Positions 1 through 8,649 are shown, counted from the first letter of the stretch. The stretch is 45,688 nucleotides of DNA from Emticicia agri (GCF_004168285.1 NZ_SEWF01000051.1:1-45688); one strand, 5' to 3'. Notes: generated by a model from the letters alone, not told the origin. Numbers and translations are program-made.

Positions 1-1
1 A

Positions 2-1186
2 CTGGTTTTCCGCAATCAGAAAATGGGTTTATTATTAAGCGAGTTAGGGGCTTACATCTGTGGTTTTGCCCATGCCCCAGCAGGCACCAAACGCATCAGT
101 AATCTACTTCGGAGTAAGAAATGGGAAAGTAAATTAGTTGACAATTTTTTGTTTGCAAAGGCCAAAGAACGCATCAGAGATTTACAGGCAAGAGGTCTTC
201 GTCCACTGTTATTGTGGGATGATAGTCGGATAGAAAAACCAGAGTCTTGGTTCATGGAGGGCTTATGTAGTGTAGAAAGTAGCAAAGGGAAACGATTAAC
301 CAAAATCAAGAAAGGTTTTTACCATCCACCAGCCAGTCGGATTTGTGTACCAGGTTTTCATTGGACAGCTACGATGGTATCAGCTTTGGGAGAAATCCCC
401 TCGGTGTGTCAAATGAGTTGGTGGACCAGTAGAGGTAAATACAAGGAATTGGCTTCGAATATCATGTTCCGAATGCTCAAAAAACTCAACAAGTCACTCA
501 TCGTAAAGGTTTTACATGTACTTGACAGAGGCTATGCTTCTGCATGGACTATTGAATGGATGATGCACTTTGAACAGGATTTTCTGGTTCGTTGGAAAAA
601 GAATATTTTGCTCATTCATCCACAAAAAGGTACTAAACAGACGCATCAGATTGCTCGGTATTTAAAATCTTCTGCCAGAAAAGTAGTATTGGATACCCAA
701 CGTAAAATTACTAAACACATCGGTATTGCTTTCTGTGCAGTGATTCATCCTGAATTCCCTGATAAAGAACTTTACCTGATTGTAGTAAGAGACAAAAAAG
801 GACGGCAAGCACCTATGTATCTGCTTACTTGTTGTATTGTTTTATCCAACAAAGATGCCTGGCAGATGCTCCATTCTTATATGCATCGATGGAACATAGA
901 ACAGACTTTCAGAGTAGGGAAAGCAGAATTGGGGTTAGAATCACCCAGACTTTGGTTTTGGGAAAATAGACTCAAATTAATGGCCATTGTGACACTTGTC
1001 TATGACTTCTTACTATCGATGCTCAGAAACTGGAGTAGTTTTATCCCTATCCTGCTCAAAAACTGGTGTCATAGAACAGGAAATCGGTACCGAAATGCTT
1101 CGATACCGATTTACAGATTGAGATTAGCCATCTCCAATTGTTTGAATGCATTAATTCATTTAAGTATTACCCAAAATTCGGGATGA
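2..1186 (+). CDS. IS4-type DDE transposase (5' end outside window)
   Basis: DDE transposase of an insertion sequence, acting on the element's own ends. The frame is open to the first base of the window, so the true start lies upstream; the first ATG is at 23. Counting from that ATG, the acidic residues are D66 (LLWDDS), D168 (VLDRGY) and E293. The last lies in a perfect IS4-family YREK signature, Y286-x2-R289-x3-E293-x6-K300 in YMHRWNIEQTFRVGK. The C-terminus after the signature is intact and ends at a stop. The left end of the element is not visible, so its terminal repeats cannot be paired. It is convergent with the GMC oxidoreductase gene. The family call is firm; the exact IS name is not known. 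Confidence 0.9.
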   Translation: MVFRNQKMGLLLSELGAYICGFAHAPAGTKRISNLLRSKKWESKLVDNFLFAKAKERIRDLQARGLRPLLLWDDSRIEKPESWFMEGLCSVESSKGKRLTKIKKGFYHPPASRICVPGFHWTATMVSALGEIPSVCQMSWWTSRGKYKELASNIMFRMLKKLNKSLIVKVLHVLDRGYASAWTIEWMMHFEQDFLVRWKKNILLIHPQKGTKQTHQIARYLKSSARKVVLDTQRKITKHIGIAFCAVIHPEFPDKELYLIVVRDKKGRQAPMYLLTCCIVLSNKDAWQMLHSYMHRWNIEQTFRVGKAELGLESPRLWFWENRLKLMAIVTLVYDFLLSMLRNWSSFIPILLKNWCHRTGNRYRNASIPIYRLRLAISNCLNALIHLSITQNSG

Positions 1187-1205
1187 CTCATGTTTTGCTT
1201 TATAA

Positions 1206-1260
1206 CACGATTTTCCAAATCGTCTTTTAATAACTGTAGTAAACGATTTAAAAAATCGTG
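1206..1260. repeat. Twin ACGATTT/AAATCGT hairpins
   Basis: Two small hairpins with the same 7-bp stem, ACGATTT/AAATCGT, lie at 1207-1223 and 1243-1259, each with a 3-nt loop. The outer arms (1206-1213 and 1253-1260) are also complementary, so the whole block can fold as one larger structure. It lies between the transposase stop and the stop of the GMC gene on the other strand. It could be a shared terminator, a dispersed palindromic repeat, or part of the right end of the IS. Confidence 0.55.
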
Positions 1261-1270
1261 ATACAATACA

Positions 1271-2989
1271 TCAGATATTCATTTTCTTCAACTCTTTCAC
1301 TGCAAAATCTGCTGCACGGGCAGTCAATGCCATATAAGTTAAAGAGGGGTTTACACAGGAGGCAGAGGTCATAGCTGCACCATCAGTAACAAATACGTTC
1401 GGAGCACCCCAAACCTGATTATTCGCATTCAATACTGATGTTTTCTTGTCTCTACCCATACGAGCCGTACCCATCTCGTGAATACCAATACCCGGATTCG
1501 GCCCCGGATTATTGTAAGCATTGATATTTTTCAGACCTGCAGCTTCCAGCATTTCTGCGGCTTCGTTCATCATGGCTACACGCATCTTCAAGGCATTTTC
1601 ACCCCAGGCTGCATCAAATTCAACCACAGGTAAGCCCCACTTATCTTTCTGGTTCGAAAGCGTGAAACGGTTGTTTTCGTCAGGTAATGTTTCTCCGAAA
1701 CCTCCAATACCAAAAGTCCATGGGCCTGGTTGCGTAATCATTTCCTTAAACTCAGCACCAAAGCCATCTTTGTAGTTTCCTCTACCCCAACCCTCACGAC
1801 TTGCACCACCCTGATAGCCAAATCCTCTTACAAAGTCTCTTTTCTTATCACTACCCCAGTTGGTAAAGCGAGGAATATATACACCATTGGCACGACGGCC
1901 ATAGTAATACATATCTTCCATACCCTCAAAAGTACCCGACGCTCCTACACTCAGGTGGTGGTCCATGATATTTCTCCCTAACTGGTCAGACTCATTACCT
2001 AAACCATTCGGATGAGTTTTAGATTTCGACTGCATCAGTATCCATGCCGAATTAATAGCCGAAGCATTCAGGAAGATAACTTTTGAGAAGAAATCCATTT
2101 GCTCTTTGGTATTCTGGTCAATGGTTTTTACACCCACTGCCTTACCCTTTTCATCATCAAATATTACTTCATATACAATTTTATCAGCCATTAAAGTCAG
2201 ATTACCCGTTTTGTTAGCAGCAGGTAAAGTACCCGATTGTGTACTGAAATAAGCGCCAAACTGACAACCACGCATACAGGCATTCTGGTACTGGCACGAA
2301 ACCCGTCCTAATTCGGTCTGTATCTGTGTAGGCTTGGTTATATGCGCTGTACGACCAATGGTTACATGGCGGCCATTGAATTTTTTCTGAATAGAGTTAC
2401 GTACTTCTTTTTCTACGCAGTTCATTTCCATACCCGGCTGAAAATTACCATCAGGCAATACATCAAGCCCTTCTTTGTAACCACTTACGCCTATAAAAGT
2501 CTCTACATAGCTATACCAAGGTGCTAAATCTTTGTAACGGATAGGCCAGTCAATGCCATGTCCATCTTCTATATTAGCTGTAAAATCTTTCTCATTCCAA
2601 CGATAGCTTTGCCGGCCCCACATTAAAGAACGGCCTCCTACATGGTACCCGCGTATCCAGTCGAAACCACGTTTTTCAAGATAAGGATTTTGTTTATCGT
2701 TTTCAAAATGATGGCGGTGCTCTTCGTTGGCTGTATATCCTGTACGTACATTGGCCCAATACTCCTCTCTCGCCATATTATCCACTTTGCCTCTGTGAGG
2801 GAAATCCCATGGATTTTTCCCTGCTGTTTCGTAGCCTGTTATGTGCTTAATATCACGTCCACGCTCAAGCATTAAAACTTTGAGACCTTTTTCGCAAAGT
2901 TCCTTGGCAGCCCAACCACCTGATATACCTGACCCTACAACGATGGCGTCGTAAGTCATTTGTTCTTTTGATTTTCCTTGAATATTCAT
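1271..2989 (-). CDS. GMC family FAD-dependent oxidoreductase
   Basis: FAD-dependent alcohol/sugar dehydrogenase of the GMC family, 572 residues, a usual length. The dinucleotide-binding motif is at the N-terminus (VVGSGISGG, residues 17-25), followed by the acidic end of beta-2 (LERG, 41-44). The GMC substrate motif with the active-site pair is at the C-terminus: H504 in IHEMGTARMG and N547 in CVNPSLTYMAL. It lies 28 nt downstream of a gluconate 2-dehydrogenase subunit 3-like gene on the same strand, the usual Bacteroidota pairing. It has no signal peptide of its own, although the partner has an export signal, so co-export through Tat is possible (inference). The substrate is not evident. M11 is an alternative start. 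Confidence 0.92.
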   Translation of the reverse strand: MNIQGKSKEQMTYDAIVVGSGISGGWAAKELCEKGLKVLMLERGRDIKHITGYETAGKNPWDFPHRGKVDNMAREEYWANVRTGYTANEEHRHHFENDKQNPYLEKRGFDWIRGYHVGGRSLMWGRQSYRWNEKDFTANIEDGHGIDWPIRYKDLAPWYSYVETFIGVSGYKEGLDVLPDGNFQPGMEMNCVEKEVRNSIQKKFNGRHVTIGRTAHITKPTQIQTELGRVSCQYQNACMRGCQFGAYFSTQSGTLPAANKTGNLTLMADKIVYEVIFDDEKGKAVGVKTIDQNTKEQMDFFSKVIFLNASAINSAWILMQSKSKTHPNGLGNESDQLGRNIMDHHLSVGASGTFEGMEDMYYYGRRANGVYIPRFTNWGSDKKRDFVRGFGYQGGASREGWGRGNYKDGFGAEFKEMITQPGPWTFGIGGFGETLPDENNRFTLSNQKDKWGLPVVEFDAAWGENALKMRVAMMNEAAEMLEAAGLKNINAYNNPGPNPGIGIHEMGTARMGRDKKTSVLNANNQVWGAPNVFVTDGAAMTSASCVNPSLTYMALTARAADFAVKELKKMNI

Positions 2990-3017
2990 TTGTCGTAGGT
3001 TGAATGTCTTTAAATTT

Positions 3018-3689
3018 TTACAAAGCCCAAACTTTTTGTCCCGGAGTCATCTTCACACAGCCTTCATATCTACCCGGTATTGCTACATAGGCCAATGCGT
3101 TTTTAGCACCTGCTTCCGACGTAAAGTACCCCAATAAAGTCAATTCTTTCATTAATTTGAAGAAAGGTACCGGAGGAGGCACCTGCTTGGTTTTCTCACT
3201 TTTTTTAGGATCAGGGTCTTTCGGGTCTTTTACCAGACCTGTTTCGTTATCTACTATTTTCTTAGGCTGCTCGTTTTCTTTCAGTTCGGTCATAGACAAT
3301 TGCTCAAACTTCTTCAGAAGAGCTGTTTGTTGTTCAGGTGTAGCCTCAAGAAATTTTTTCCCAAACTGTTCTTTAGAACTTTCCTCCAGCGAATCCAGTC
3401 CTTTTATAAAATGTTTCTGTTGCGCCTCTGTATAGCAATCTTTCAGCATCATTTCAATAAACGGCCCTACGCCCGCATCTTTAGCACCGGGGGTAGAGGT
3501 TTTAGGAATAATTATTTCGGCAATTTCAGAAACTAAACTTTTGTAATCAGTAGAAAAAGAAAAAGCTGAATTGGCTGCTTCTGTGGCTGTATTAGGCGTA
3601 CAACCTTCCAACATGGCAATCATTGTAGGGGCAGACAAAGCACCTCCCATCAGGAAGGCCACTCTTTGCATGGCATCTCTTCTATTCAA
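3018..3689 (-). CDS. Gluconate 2-dehydrogenase subunit 3 family protein, Tat/lipoprotein signal
   Basis: Small partner subunit of the following GMC oxidoreductase. The N-terminus has a twin-arginine motif (NRRDAMQR), a hydrophobic stretch and a lipobox-like end (MLEGC, about residue 30). The mature part carries the subunit 3 hallmarks: IIIPKTSTPGAKDAGVG near residue 60, and GYFTSEAG and IPGRYEGC near the C-terminus. A Lys/Glu/Pro-rich linker (about 137-172) splits the domain. The start is a TTG at 3689; no ATG lies before it in frame and the Arg pair directly follows, so TTG is preferred over the internal ATG at 3671, which would remove the Tat motif. It is first in a two-gene operon. The family call is firm; Tat export is inferred. 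Confidence 0.88.
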   Translation of the reverse strand: MNRRDAMQRVAFLMGGALSAPTMIAMLEGCTPNTATEAANSAFSFSTDYKSLVSEIAEIIIPKTSTPGAKDAGVGPFIEMMLKDCYTEAQQKHFIKGLDSLEESSKEQFGKKFLEATPEQQTALLKKFEQLSMTELKENEQPKKIVDNETGLVKDPKDPDPKKSEKTKQVPPPVPFFKLMKELTLLGYFTSEAGAKNALAYVAIPGRYEGCVKMTPGQKVWAL

Positions 3690-4123
3690 TGTCGTAGTAT
3701 AATTTTAAGGGTTGTCAATAAATTGGACAATGTAATTACGCAAGAAAAACTTTTCAATGCAAGTTTGGTCTCATGAAAATTCCATTAAAAACGATAAATC
3801 CTCAGGCTTAAGTATAAGCTATCAGAAACGCTTAGTGAATTTTAACTATCAGACGAATTTCAGAAGGCTTCGACAGTTAAAAATGCAATCTTGTTTTTTT
3901 CTCATAAAGCCAATAATGCCACTCAATAAAAAAACCACCTTTGGTTATTAAAAATATAGACTTAATTGAGGCAATTATCTCTTAAGTACCTATTTTTGAA
4001 AATAATTTTTCATTTTTTAATAATGACACTTGTAAGTATTGTCAAAAAAAAATCTAATTTTACGGCATATTTTTTGCTTTAAAAAACAGTAAACAAATTT
4101 CTAAATTCTGAAACACATATCAT
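3690..4123. promoter_or_regulatory. Divergent intergenic region upstream of ugd
   Basis: A 434-bp AT-rich region between the GMC operon and ugd. A possible Bacteroidota promoter for ugd is TTG at 4030-4032, a 22-nt gap, then TAATTTTA at 4055-4062 (7 of 8 matches to TAnnTTTG), about 60 nt before the ATG. A loose inverted repeat TTTTAACT/AGTTAAAA lies at 3840-3847 and 3875-3882. I see no convincing gene; the 64-codon frame at 3757-3951 has no recognisable protein character. Confidence 0.4.
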
Positions 4124-5437
4124 ATGAAAATTGCAGTTGTTGGAACAGGCTATGTAGGCTTAGTTACAGGTACCTGTTTTGCTGAAACAGGTAATCAGGT
4201 AACTTGTGTAGATATTGACAGTCGTAAAGTTGAAAAACTAAATAAAGGTAAATTGACTATTTACGAACCGGGTCTTGATGTTATCTTTGAGCGTAATACG
4301 AAAGAAGGTCGTTTGAAATTTACTACCAATCTTGCCGAAGGTATTAAAGAAGCACAGGTTATTTTCTTAGCCCTGCCAACCCCTCCGGGTGAAGACGGTT
4401 CTGCTGACTTGAAATACATTTTAGGCGTTGCCAACGACTTAGGTCCGATATTAGAAAACTATACAGTTATTATTGATAAAAGTACTGTACCTGTAGGTAC
4501 TGCCGAAAAAGTGCACGAGCGTATTGCCAAAAACGCTAAAGTTGAATTTGATGTAGTTTCAAATCCTGAGTTTCTGAGAGAGGGTGTAGCCGTAGAAGAC
4601 TTTATGAAACCTGACCGTGTAGTAATTGGCACTAAGTCAGAAAAAGCCAAAAGGGTAATGGAGAAATTGTATGCTCCTTTGGTTCGTCAGGGCAATCCGA
4701 TTATCTTTATGGATGAACGTTCGGCTGAAATGACCAAATACGCCGCAAATGCCTTTTTGGCAATGAAAATTACATTTATGAATGAGATTGCTAACCTTTG
4801 CGAAAAAACAAATGCCAATGTAGATGATATTCGCAGAGGAATTGGTACAGATAGCCGTATTGGTAAACGTTTCTTATTTGCCGGAATCGGTTATGGCGGT
4901 AGTTGTTTTCCGAAAGATGTACAGGCTTTGGAAAAAACGGCCAGCGACTATGATTATGATTTCAAGATTCTGAAATCGGTAATGAAAGTAAACGAGAAGC
5001 AAAAAACCAAATTAATGCCGCACCTGAAAAAATATTTCAATGGCGATTTAAAAGGTAAAACCATTGCTTTGTGGGGATTGGCATTTAAACCACATACGGA
5101 TGATATTCGTGAAGCACCGGCTTTGTACAACATTAAAGAACTAAGAAAAGCAGGCGCTAAAGTAGTAGTATATGATCCTGAAGCTATGGAAAATGTTCGT
5201 GAGGTAGTAGGCAAAAAAGTAAAATATGCCAAAAATCCTTACGAAGCACTTCAAGGTGCTGATGCCTTAATGATTATGACCGAATGGCCTGAATTCCGTA
5301 CACCTGACTTTGAGAAAATGGAAGGTACTTTAAAAAACAAGGTAATATTTGACGGTCGTAACCTATACGAGTTGAAAGACATGAAAGAGTTAGGTTATAC
5401 GTATTTCAGTATTGGTAGAGAAACAGCAAAAGCTTAA
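4124..5437 (+). CDS. ugd: UDP-glucose 6-dehydrogenase
   Basis: Oxidises UDP-glucose to UDP-glucuronate with two NAD+, supplying precursors for surface polysaccharides in the cytoplasm. The protein has 437 residues, standard for the family. The N-terminal Rossmann motif is VVGTGYVG (5-12). NPEFLREG (147-154), K205 and N209 in MTKYAANAF and the catalytic C261 in GYGGSCFPKD are all present. The C-terminal UDP-binding domain contains LWGLAFKPHTDDIREAP. Its stop is about 100 nt before the start of the UDP-glucuronate decarboxylase, with no terminator between, so the two are probably co-transcribed and act in sequence. The ATG start is set by the glycine motif. Confidence 0.97.
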   Translation: MKIAVVGTGYVGLVTGTCFAETGNQVTCVDIDSRKVEKLNKGKLTIYEPGLDVIFERNTKEGRLKFTTNLAEGIKEAQVIFLALPTPPGEDGSADLKYILGVANDLGPILENYTVIIDKSTVPVGTAEKVHERIAKNAKVEFDVVSNPEFLREGVAVEDFMKPDRVVIGTKSEKAKRVMEKLYAPLVRQGNPIIFMDERSAEMTKYAANAFLAMKITFMNEIANLCEKTNANVDDIRRGIGTDSRIGKRFLFAGIGYGGSCFPKDVQALEKTASDYDYDFKILKSVMKVNEKQKTKLMPHLKKYFNGDLKGKTIALWGLAFKPHTDDIREAPALYNIKELRKAGAKVVVYDPEAMENVREVVGKKVKYAKNPYEALQGADALMIMTEWPEFRTPDFEKMEGTLKNKVIFDGRNLYELKDMKELGYTYFSIGRETAKA

Positions 5438-5535
5438 TAAACTCAGCAGGAAAGTAATCAGGTATAAACCTCCCCTATCCGGTTTTGCTTTCCCTCCTAT
5501 TATTTAGCATACAGGGGAAATTAACTATAATTTCT

Positions 5536-6516
5536 ATGAAAAGAGTTCTCATTACTGGTGGCGCCGGATTTTTAGGCTCACACCTTTGCGATAGGTTTAT
5601 CAAAGAAGGGTTCTACGTAATTGCGATGGATAATCTTATTACAGGAGATTTGCGCAATATCGAACACTTGTTTAAACATCCGAATTTTGAATTTTATCAC
5701 CACGATGTAAGCAAGTTTATTCATGTGCCGGGCGAATTAGACTATATTCTGCATTTTGCCTCACCGGCCAGCCCGATTGATTATCTGAAAATCCCGATTC
5801 AGACCCTGAAAGTGGGGTCATTGGGTATCCATAACTGTCTTGGACTGGCACGCGTAAAAAAAGCTCGTGTTATTATTGCCTCTACTTCTGAGGTCTATGG
5901 CGACCCATTGGTACACCCACAAACAGAAGAGTACTGGGGACACGTAAACCCGGTTGGCCCTCGTGGGGTGTACGACGAAGCCAAACGCTTTCAGGAAGCC
6001 ATGACAATGGCCTATCATACCTATCATGGTCTTGAAACCAGAATTGTGCGTATTTTTAATACCTATGGACCTCGTATGCGTCTGAATGATGGTCGTGTAT
6101 TACCTGCGTTCATTGGTCAGGCATTGCGTGGCGAAGATTTAACGATTTTCGGAGATGGCTCACAAACACGCTCTTTCTGTTTTGTAGCCGATTTAGTTGA
6201 AGGTATCTACCGCCTGTTATTATCTGATTATGCTTATCCGGTTAATATCGGTAATCCGGCAGAAATTACGATTAAACAATTTGCGGAAGAAATCATAAAA
6301 TTGACAGGTACTGACCAGAAGATTGTGTATAAACCATTGCCCAAAGACGACCCTAAGCAACGTCAGCCCGATATTACCAAAGCCAAAGAAATATTAGGCT
6401 GGAAGCCAAAAGTAACCCGCGCAGAAGGTTTAGCCATTACCTATGATTATTTCAAAAGTCTTCCGAAAGAAAGATTGTATGAAGAAGCCAATCACAGAGA
6501 TTTTGACAAAAAATAA
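5536..6516 (+). CDS. uxs: UDP-glucuronate decarboxylase (UDP-xylose synthase), SDR family
   Basis: Extended short-chain dehydrogenase that decarboxylates UDP-glucuronate to UDP-xylose with bound NAD+. Counting from the ATG at 5536, the 326-residue protein has GGAGFLG at 8-14, the family stretch [14 protein letters not shown] near 80-93, TSEVYGDP near 117-124 and the catalytic YxxxK as Y146/K150 in YDEAKRF. An in-frame ATG at 5485 would add 17 hydrophobic residues not expected in this cytosolic family, so 5536 is chosen. It directly follows ugd, whose product is its substrate. A strong hairpin terminator follows the stop. Related UDP-sugar epimerases are the alternative, but the SPIDYLK and TSEVYGDP motifs favour this call. 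Confidence 0.93.
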   Translation: MKRVLITGGAGFLGSHLCDRFIKEGFYVIAMDNLITGDLRNIEHLFKHPNFEFYHHDVSKFIHVPGELDYILHFASPASPIDYLKIPIQTLKVGSLGIHNCLGLARVKKARVIIASTSEVYGDPLVHPQTEEYWGHVNPVGPRGVYDEAKRFQEAMTMAYHTYHGLETRIVRIFNTYGPRMRLNDGRVLPAFIGQALRGEDLTIFGDGSQTRSFCFVADLVEGIYRLLLSDYAYPVNIGNPAEITIKQFAEEIIKLTGTDQKIVYKPLPKDDPKQRQPDITKAKEILGWKPKVTRAEGLAITYDYFKSLPKERLYEEANHRDFDKK

Positions 6517-6538
6517 GCGTTCTTAAAAAATCGTGTAT

Positions 6539-6569
6539 AAAAAATGGAGGTCTGAGACCTCCATTTTTT
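6539..6569. terminator. Intrinsic terminator after ugd-uxs
   Basis: A perfect 14-bp stem (AAAAAATGGAGGTC paired with its complement) with a 3-nt loop is flanked by A and T runs, so it could work in both directions. It lies 22 nt after the uxs stop. Its right arm runs into the left copy of a 27-bp direct repeat. Confidence 0.85.
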
Positions 6570-6585
6570 GTTAGTTCAAATCTGC
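6559..6585. repeat. 27-bp direct repeat, left copy
   Basis: These 27 bases are identical to 7744-7770. The stretch includes the right arm of the uxs terminator and, on the minus strand, a dead copy of the last four codons (A-D-L-N) plus stop of the epimerase gene, whose real end is in the right copy. Confidence 0.9.
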
Positions 6586-6651
6586 TTTGTTAATATTTCG
6601 ATTATTTAGTTGCAATAGCCTAAAAATCCTTGCAAAAGATTGCTTGGTTGA

Positions 6652-6974
6652 TTATGCGGACGAGCAAAAAATTGCATTGCTTGTGAAATAATGCTTCATA
6701 CCTACATTGATAGATGCAGATAAGTATATTTCAGAATATGCTTGCAAAAATGAGCAGTATTAGAGGTATCTGTATTGCTATTACCAGTATATTGATAAAT
6801 ATTGGCAAGAGGTAATACATTCTCATAAAGAACCCCTGTAGGAATCTGCGATTTGTCAAGATTTTTTAGTATATGATATGCAGTTTCTTTATAAGGAACG
6901 TCAGGCGGACATGGCTGCTGGGCATGAGCAAAATAGCACAAAGTGCATAGAGTAAAAGTAAAAATCATTTTCAT
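6652..6974 (-). pseudogene. Decayed secreted protein, frameshifted N-terminal remnant
   Basis: The open frame from the ATG at 6974 gives 90 residues: a signal peptide ending FAHAQ, then LDKSQIPTGVLYENVLPLAN and SNTAHF, followed by a short tail of different character. Adding one base in the A-run at 6746-6750 (T-run on the coding strand) continues the reading as HFLQAYSEIYLSASINVGMK to a stop at 6652. That reading fits the LDKS-PTG-LY leader of a family I remember from Bacteroidota secreted proteins several hundred residues long. The gene is therefore probably a frameshifted and truncated remnant. It follows the lipoprotein gene with 41 nt between and lies inside the repeat-bounded insert. The family recall is unverified. 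Confidence 0.65.
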
Positions 6975-7015
6975 CAGAGTAAAGATTAGCAGTGAGACTA
7001 ATATAAAAAGTATGA

Positions 7016-7516
7016 CTAATAATAGGAAATATCGTTAAACTCTCCATTAGTTATTTTGTACTCCTTCCCAGTTTTGGCACTCTTACATATAAATTCAAAT
7101 GTACCTGATAAGTTATAACCATCTATTTTCGTTATTCTGAATATACCTGAATTTGAAATTAAGGCTTCTGAGTACTGTTCTGCATAATTTAAATTATAAT
7201 AGGCTTTTGATTGTTGAGTATTATCCGATAATTTATACTCCTTCAACTCCAACGGTTCATTAGGAATTACTTTAATTATTAAAGATATTGCATTTGGTAC
7301 CTTTCTAACTACAATTGAGAACCAGCCATTGGTTCTATCAAATTGAACACTTAAAGGGTCTGACCCTATACTTCCAACCGGAGAGGTATCTTTATCAGGT
7401 TTAAACTTCTCGCCATTTACTTTGCAAAAAAAGGTTTCTTTAGGTTTAAGAGACTTAATAAATGAGCAACCTGTCAGTGTAAAAGCTAAGAAGCCTATTA
7501 GAATTGTAGTTTTCAT
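7016..7516 (-). CDS. Small lipoprotein, possibly DUF6252-like
   Basis: Predicted 166-residue lipoprotein. The start is placed at the ATG at 7516 because a standard lipoprotein signal follows at once, with lipobox LTGC and the lipidated Cys at residue 17. An ATG at 7570 would put 18 polar and mixed residues before it. The mature part has FFCKVNGEKFKP near its start and GYNLSGTFEF and ITNGEFNDI near its end, a pattern of small beta-rich Bacteroidota lipoproteins (DUF6252-like, from memory). Function is unknown. It sits in the segment between the 27-bp direct repeats, with a hairpin terminator of the upstream gene in its promoter region. Confidence 0.7.
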   Translation of the reverse strand: MKTTILIGFLAFTLTGCSFIKSLKPKETFFCKVNGEKFKPDKDTSPVGSIGSDPLSVQFDRTNGWFSIVVRKVPNAISLIIKVIPNEPLELKEYKLSDNTQQSKAYYNLNYAEQYSEALISNSGIFRITKIDGYNLSGTFEFICKSAKTGKEYKITNGEFNDISYY

Positions 7517-7619
7517 AAAATTGTAGATGGGAAAGCCCGGTTTTATATTTAAAAAGTGGATTTTCAGCAAATATCAGTATCTATCACTCTTTTATTTTAA
7601 CGGTTCAATGTTATATATT

Positions 7620-7655
7620 AAAAAAATAAATGACAAGTTAAATAGCTTGTCATTA
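7620..7655 (-). terminator. Minus-strand terminator hairpin
   Basis: A 9-bp stem AATGACAAG/CTTGTCATT lies at 7630-7638 and 7647-7655 with an 8-nt loop. On the minus strand it is followed by a T-rich run (7620-7629). It would end transcription from the epimerase operon about 100 nt after its stop and before the lipoprotein gene. Confidence 0.6.
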
Positions 7656-7743
7656 TTAAACGGTACTTAAATTATGTCTATTATCTGTGTACTTGATAAC
7701 ACAGTTCGGAGACAATATGATGTCAATCAGGTGATTGTTATTG

Positions 7744-7770
7744 CTCCATTTTTTGTTAGTTCAAATCTGC
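7744..7770. repeat. 27-bp direct repeat, right copy
   Basis: Identical to 6559-6585. Here the repeat holds the functional last codons and stop of the epimerase gene (stop at 7756-7758). The two copies bound a segment of about 1.16 kb containing the lipoprotein gene and the decayed gene. Confidence 0.9.
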
Positions 7771-8649
7771 AAAAGCCTGATTGATAGTCGGAAATTCGAA
7801 CTTGAATCCGTTTTCTAATAATCTTTTAGGATATACATTTCTACTTTTTAACAACAACTCTGTTTCGGTTCTGATAAATAAAGAAGCCATTTCTAAAAGA
7901 AAAACAGGGCTATTGATGCCAATAGGCATACCTATTGATTGGCGCAGATGTTTCATAAAGTCCTCATTTTTCAGAGGATTTGGTGTTGTAATATTTACTT
8001 TTTTAGTCAACTCTTGATGCTCAATAATAAATTCAACGGCTCTGCAAAAATCCTTTTCATGTATCCAGCTCATCATCTGCTGACCGTTCCCTTGTTTTCC
8101 CCCTAAACCTAATCTGCTTATCATTTTCATTTTAGGAAATCCCCCACCCTCGTTGCCCAATACAATAGAAGTTCTTAAAGCTACTTTCCTGATGGGTACG
8201 CTATTATCTGCAAAAAAAGCCTGTTCCCAGTTTTTGCAGATATTCATCGAAAAATCATCTCCTATCACACCATTGTCTTCATCCATCAACTGTGTTTCAG
8301 CATGTACATAAATAGTTGCACTGCTTGAATTCAGCCACACGTCCGGCGGATTTTTACACAGGTTGATAGCCTTTTGCAAAACTTCTGTACTCTTTACTCT
8401 CGATTCAAGAATGGCTTTCCTGTTCTCGTCTGTATATCTGCAATCAACACATTTGCCCGTCAGGTTAATCAATACATCTGCCTGTTCTAATATTTCAGTC
8501 CATTCACCTAAATATACCGCATCCCAATAAATTTCATCAGGCTGTTTGGGATTTCGGGTTAAAATAAATACCTCGTTATTTTTCTCTGAAAAATACTTTT
8601 GGAGTGCCTTTCCTAAAAAGCCTGTTCCTCCGGCAATCACGATTTTCAT
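7756..8649 (-). CDS. TIGR01777-type epimerase/oxidoreductase (SDR39U1-like)
   Basis: Atypical short-chain dehydrogenase of the TIGR01777 (YfcH/SDR39U1) family, 297 residues. The NADP-binding motif is GGTGFLG at residues 7-13. The family stretch VLINLTGKCVDCRYT follows, then WLNSSSATIY, and a C-terminal DUF1731-like part (NITTPNPLKNEDFMK to the end). The physiological substrate is unknown for the family. It is the third gene of an operon led by the GbsR-like regulator, 12 nt after the DCC membrane protein. Its last five codons, stop included, also occur as a dead copy in the left 27-bp repeat, so an insertion has separated it from an original close convergent position next to uxs. Confidence 0.88.
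   Translation of the reverse strand: MKIVIAGGTGFLGKALQKYFSEKNNEVFILTRNPKQPDEIYWDAVYLGEWTEILEQADVLINLTGKCVDCRYTDENRKAILESRVKSTEVLQKAINLCKNPPDVWLNSSSATIYVHAETQLMDEDNGVIGDDFSMNICKNWEQAFFADNSVPIRKVALRTSIVLGNEGGGFPKMKMISRLGLGGKQGNGQQMMSWIHEKDFCRAVEFIIEHQELTKKVNITTPNPLKNEDFMKHLRQSIGMPIGINSPVFLLEMASLFIRTETELLLKSRNVYPKRLLENGFKFEFPTINQAFADLN

Noticed and set aside
3757-3951. 64-codon frame upstream of ugd
   Set aside because: No signal, domain or promoter. A 5-bp hairpin at its end with a T-run only on the other strand is too weak to support a gene or small RNA.
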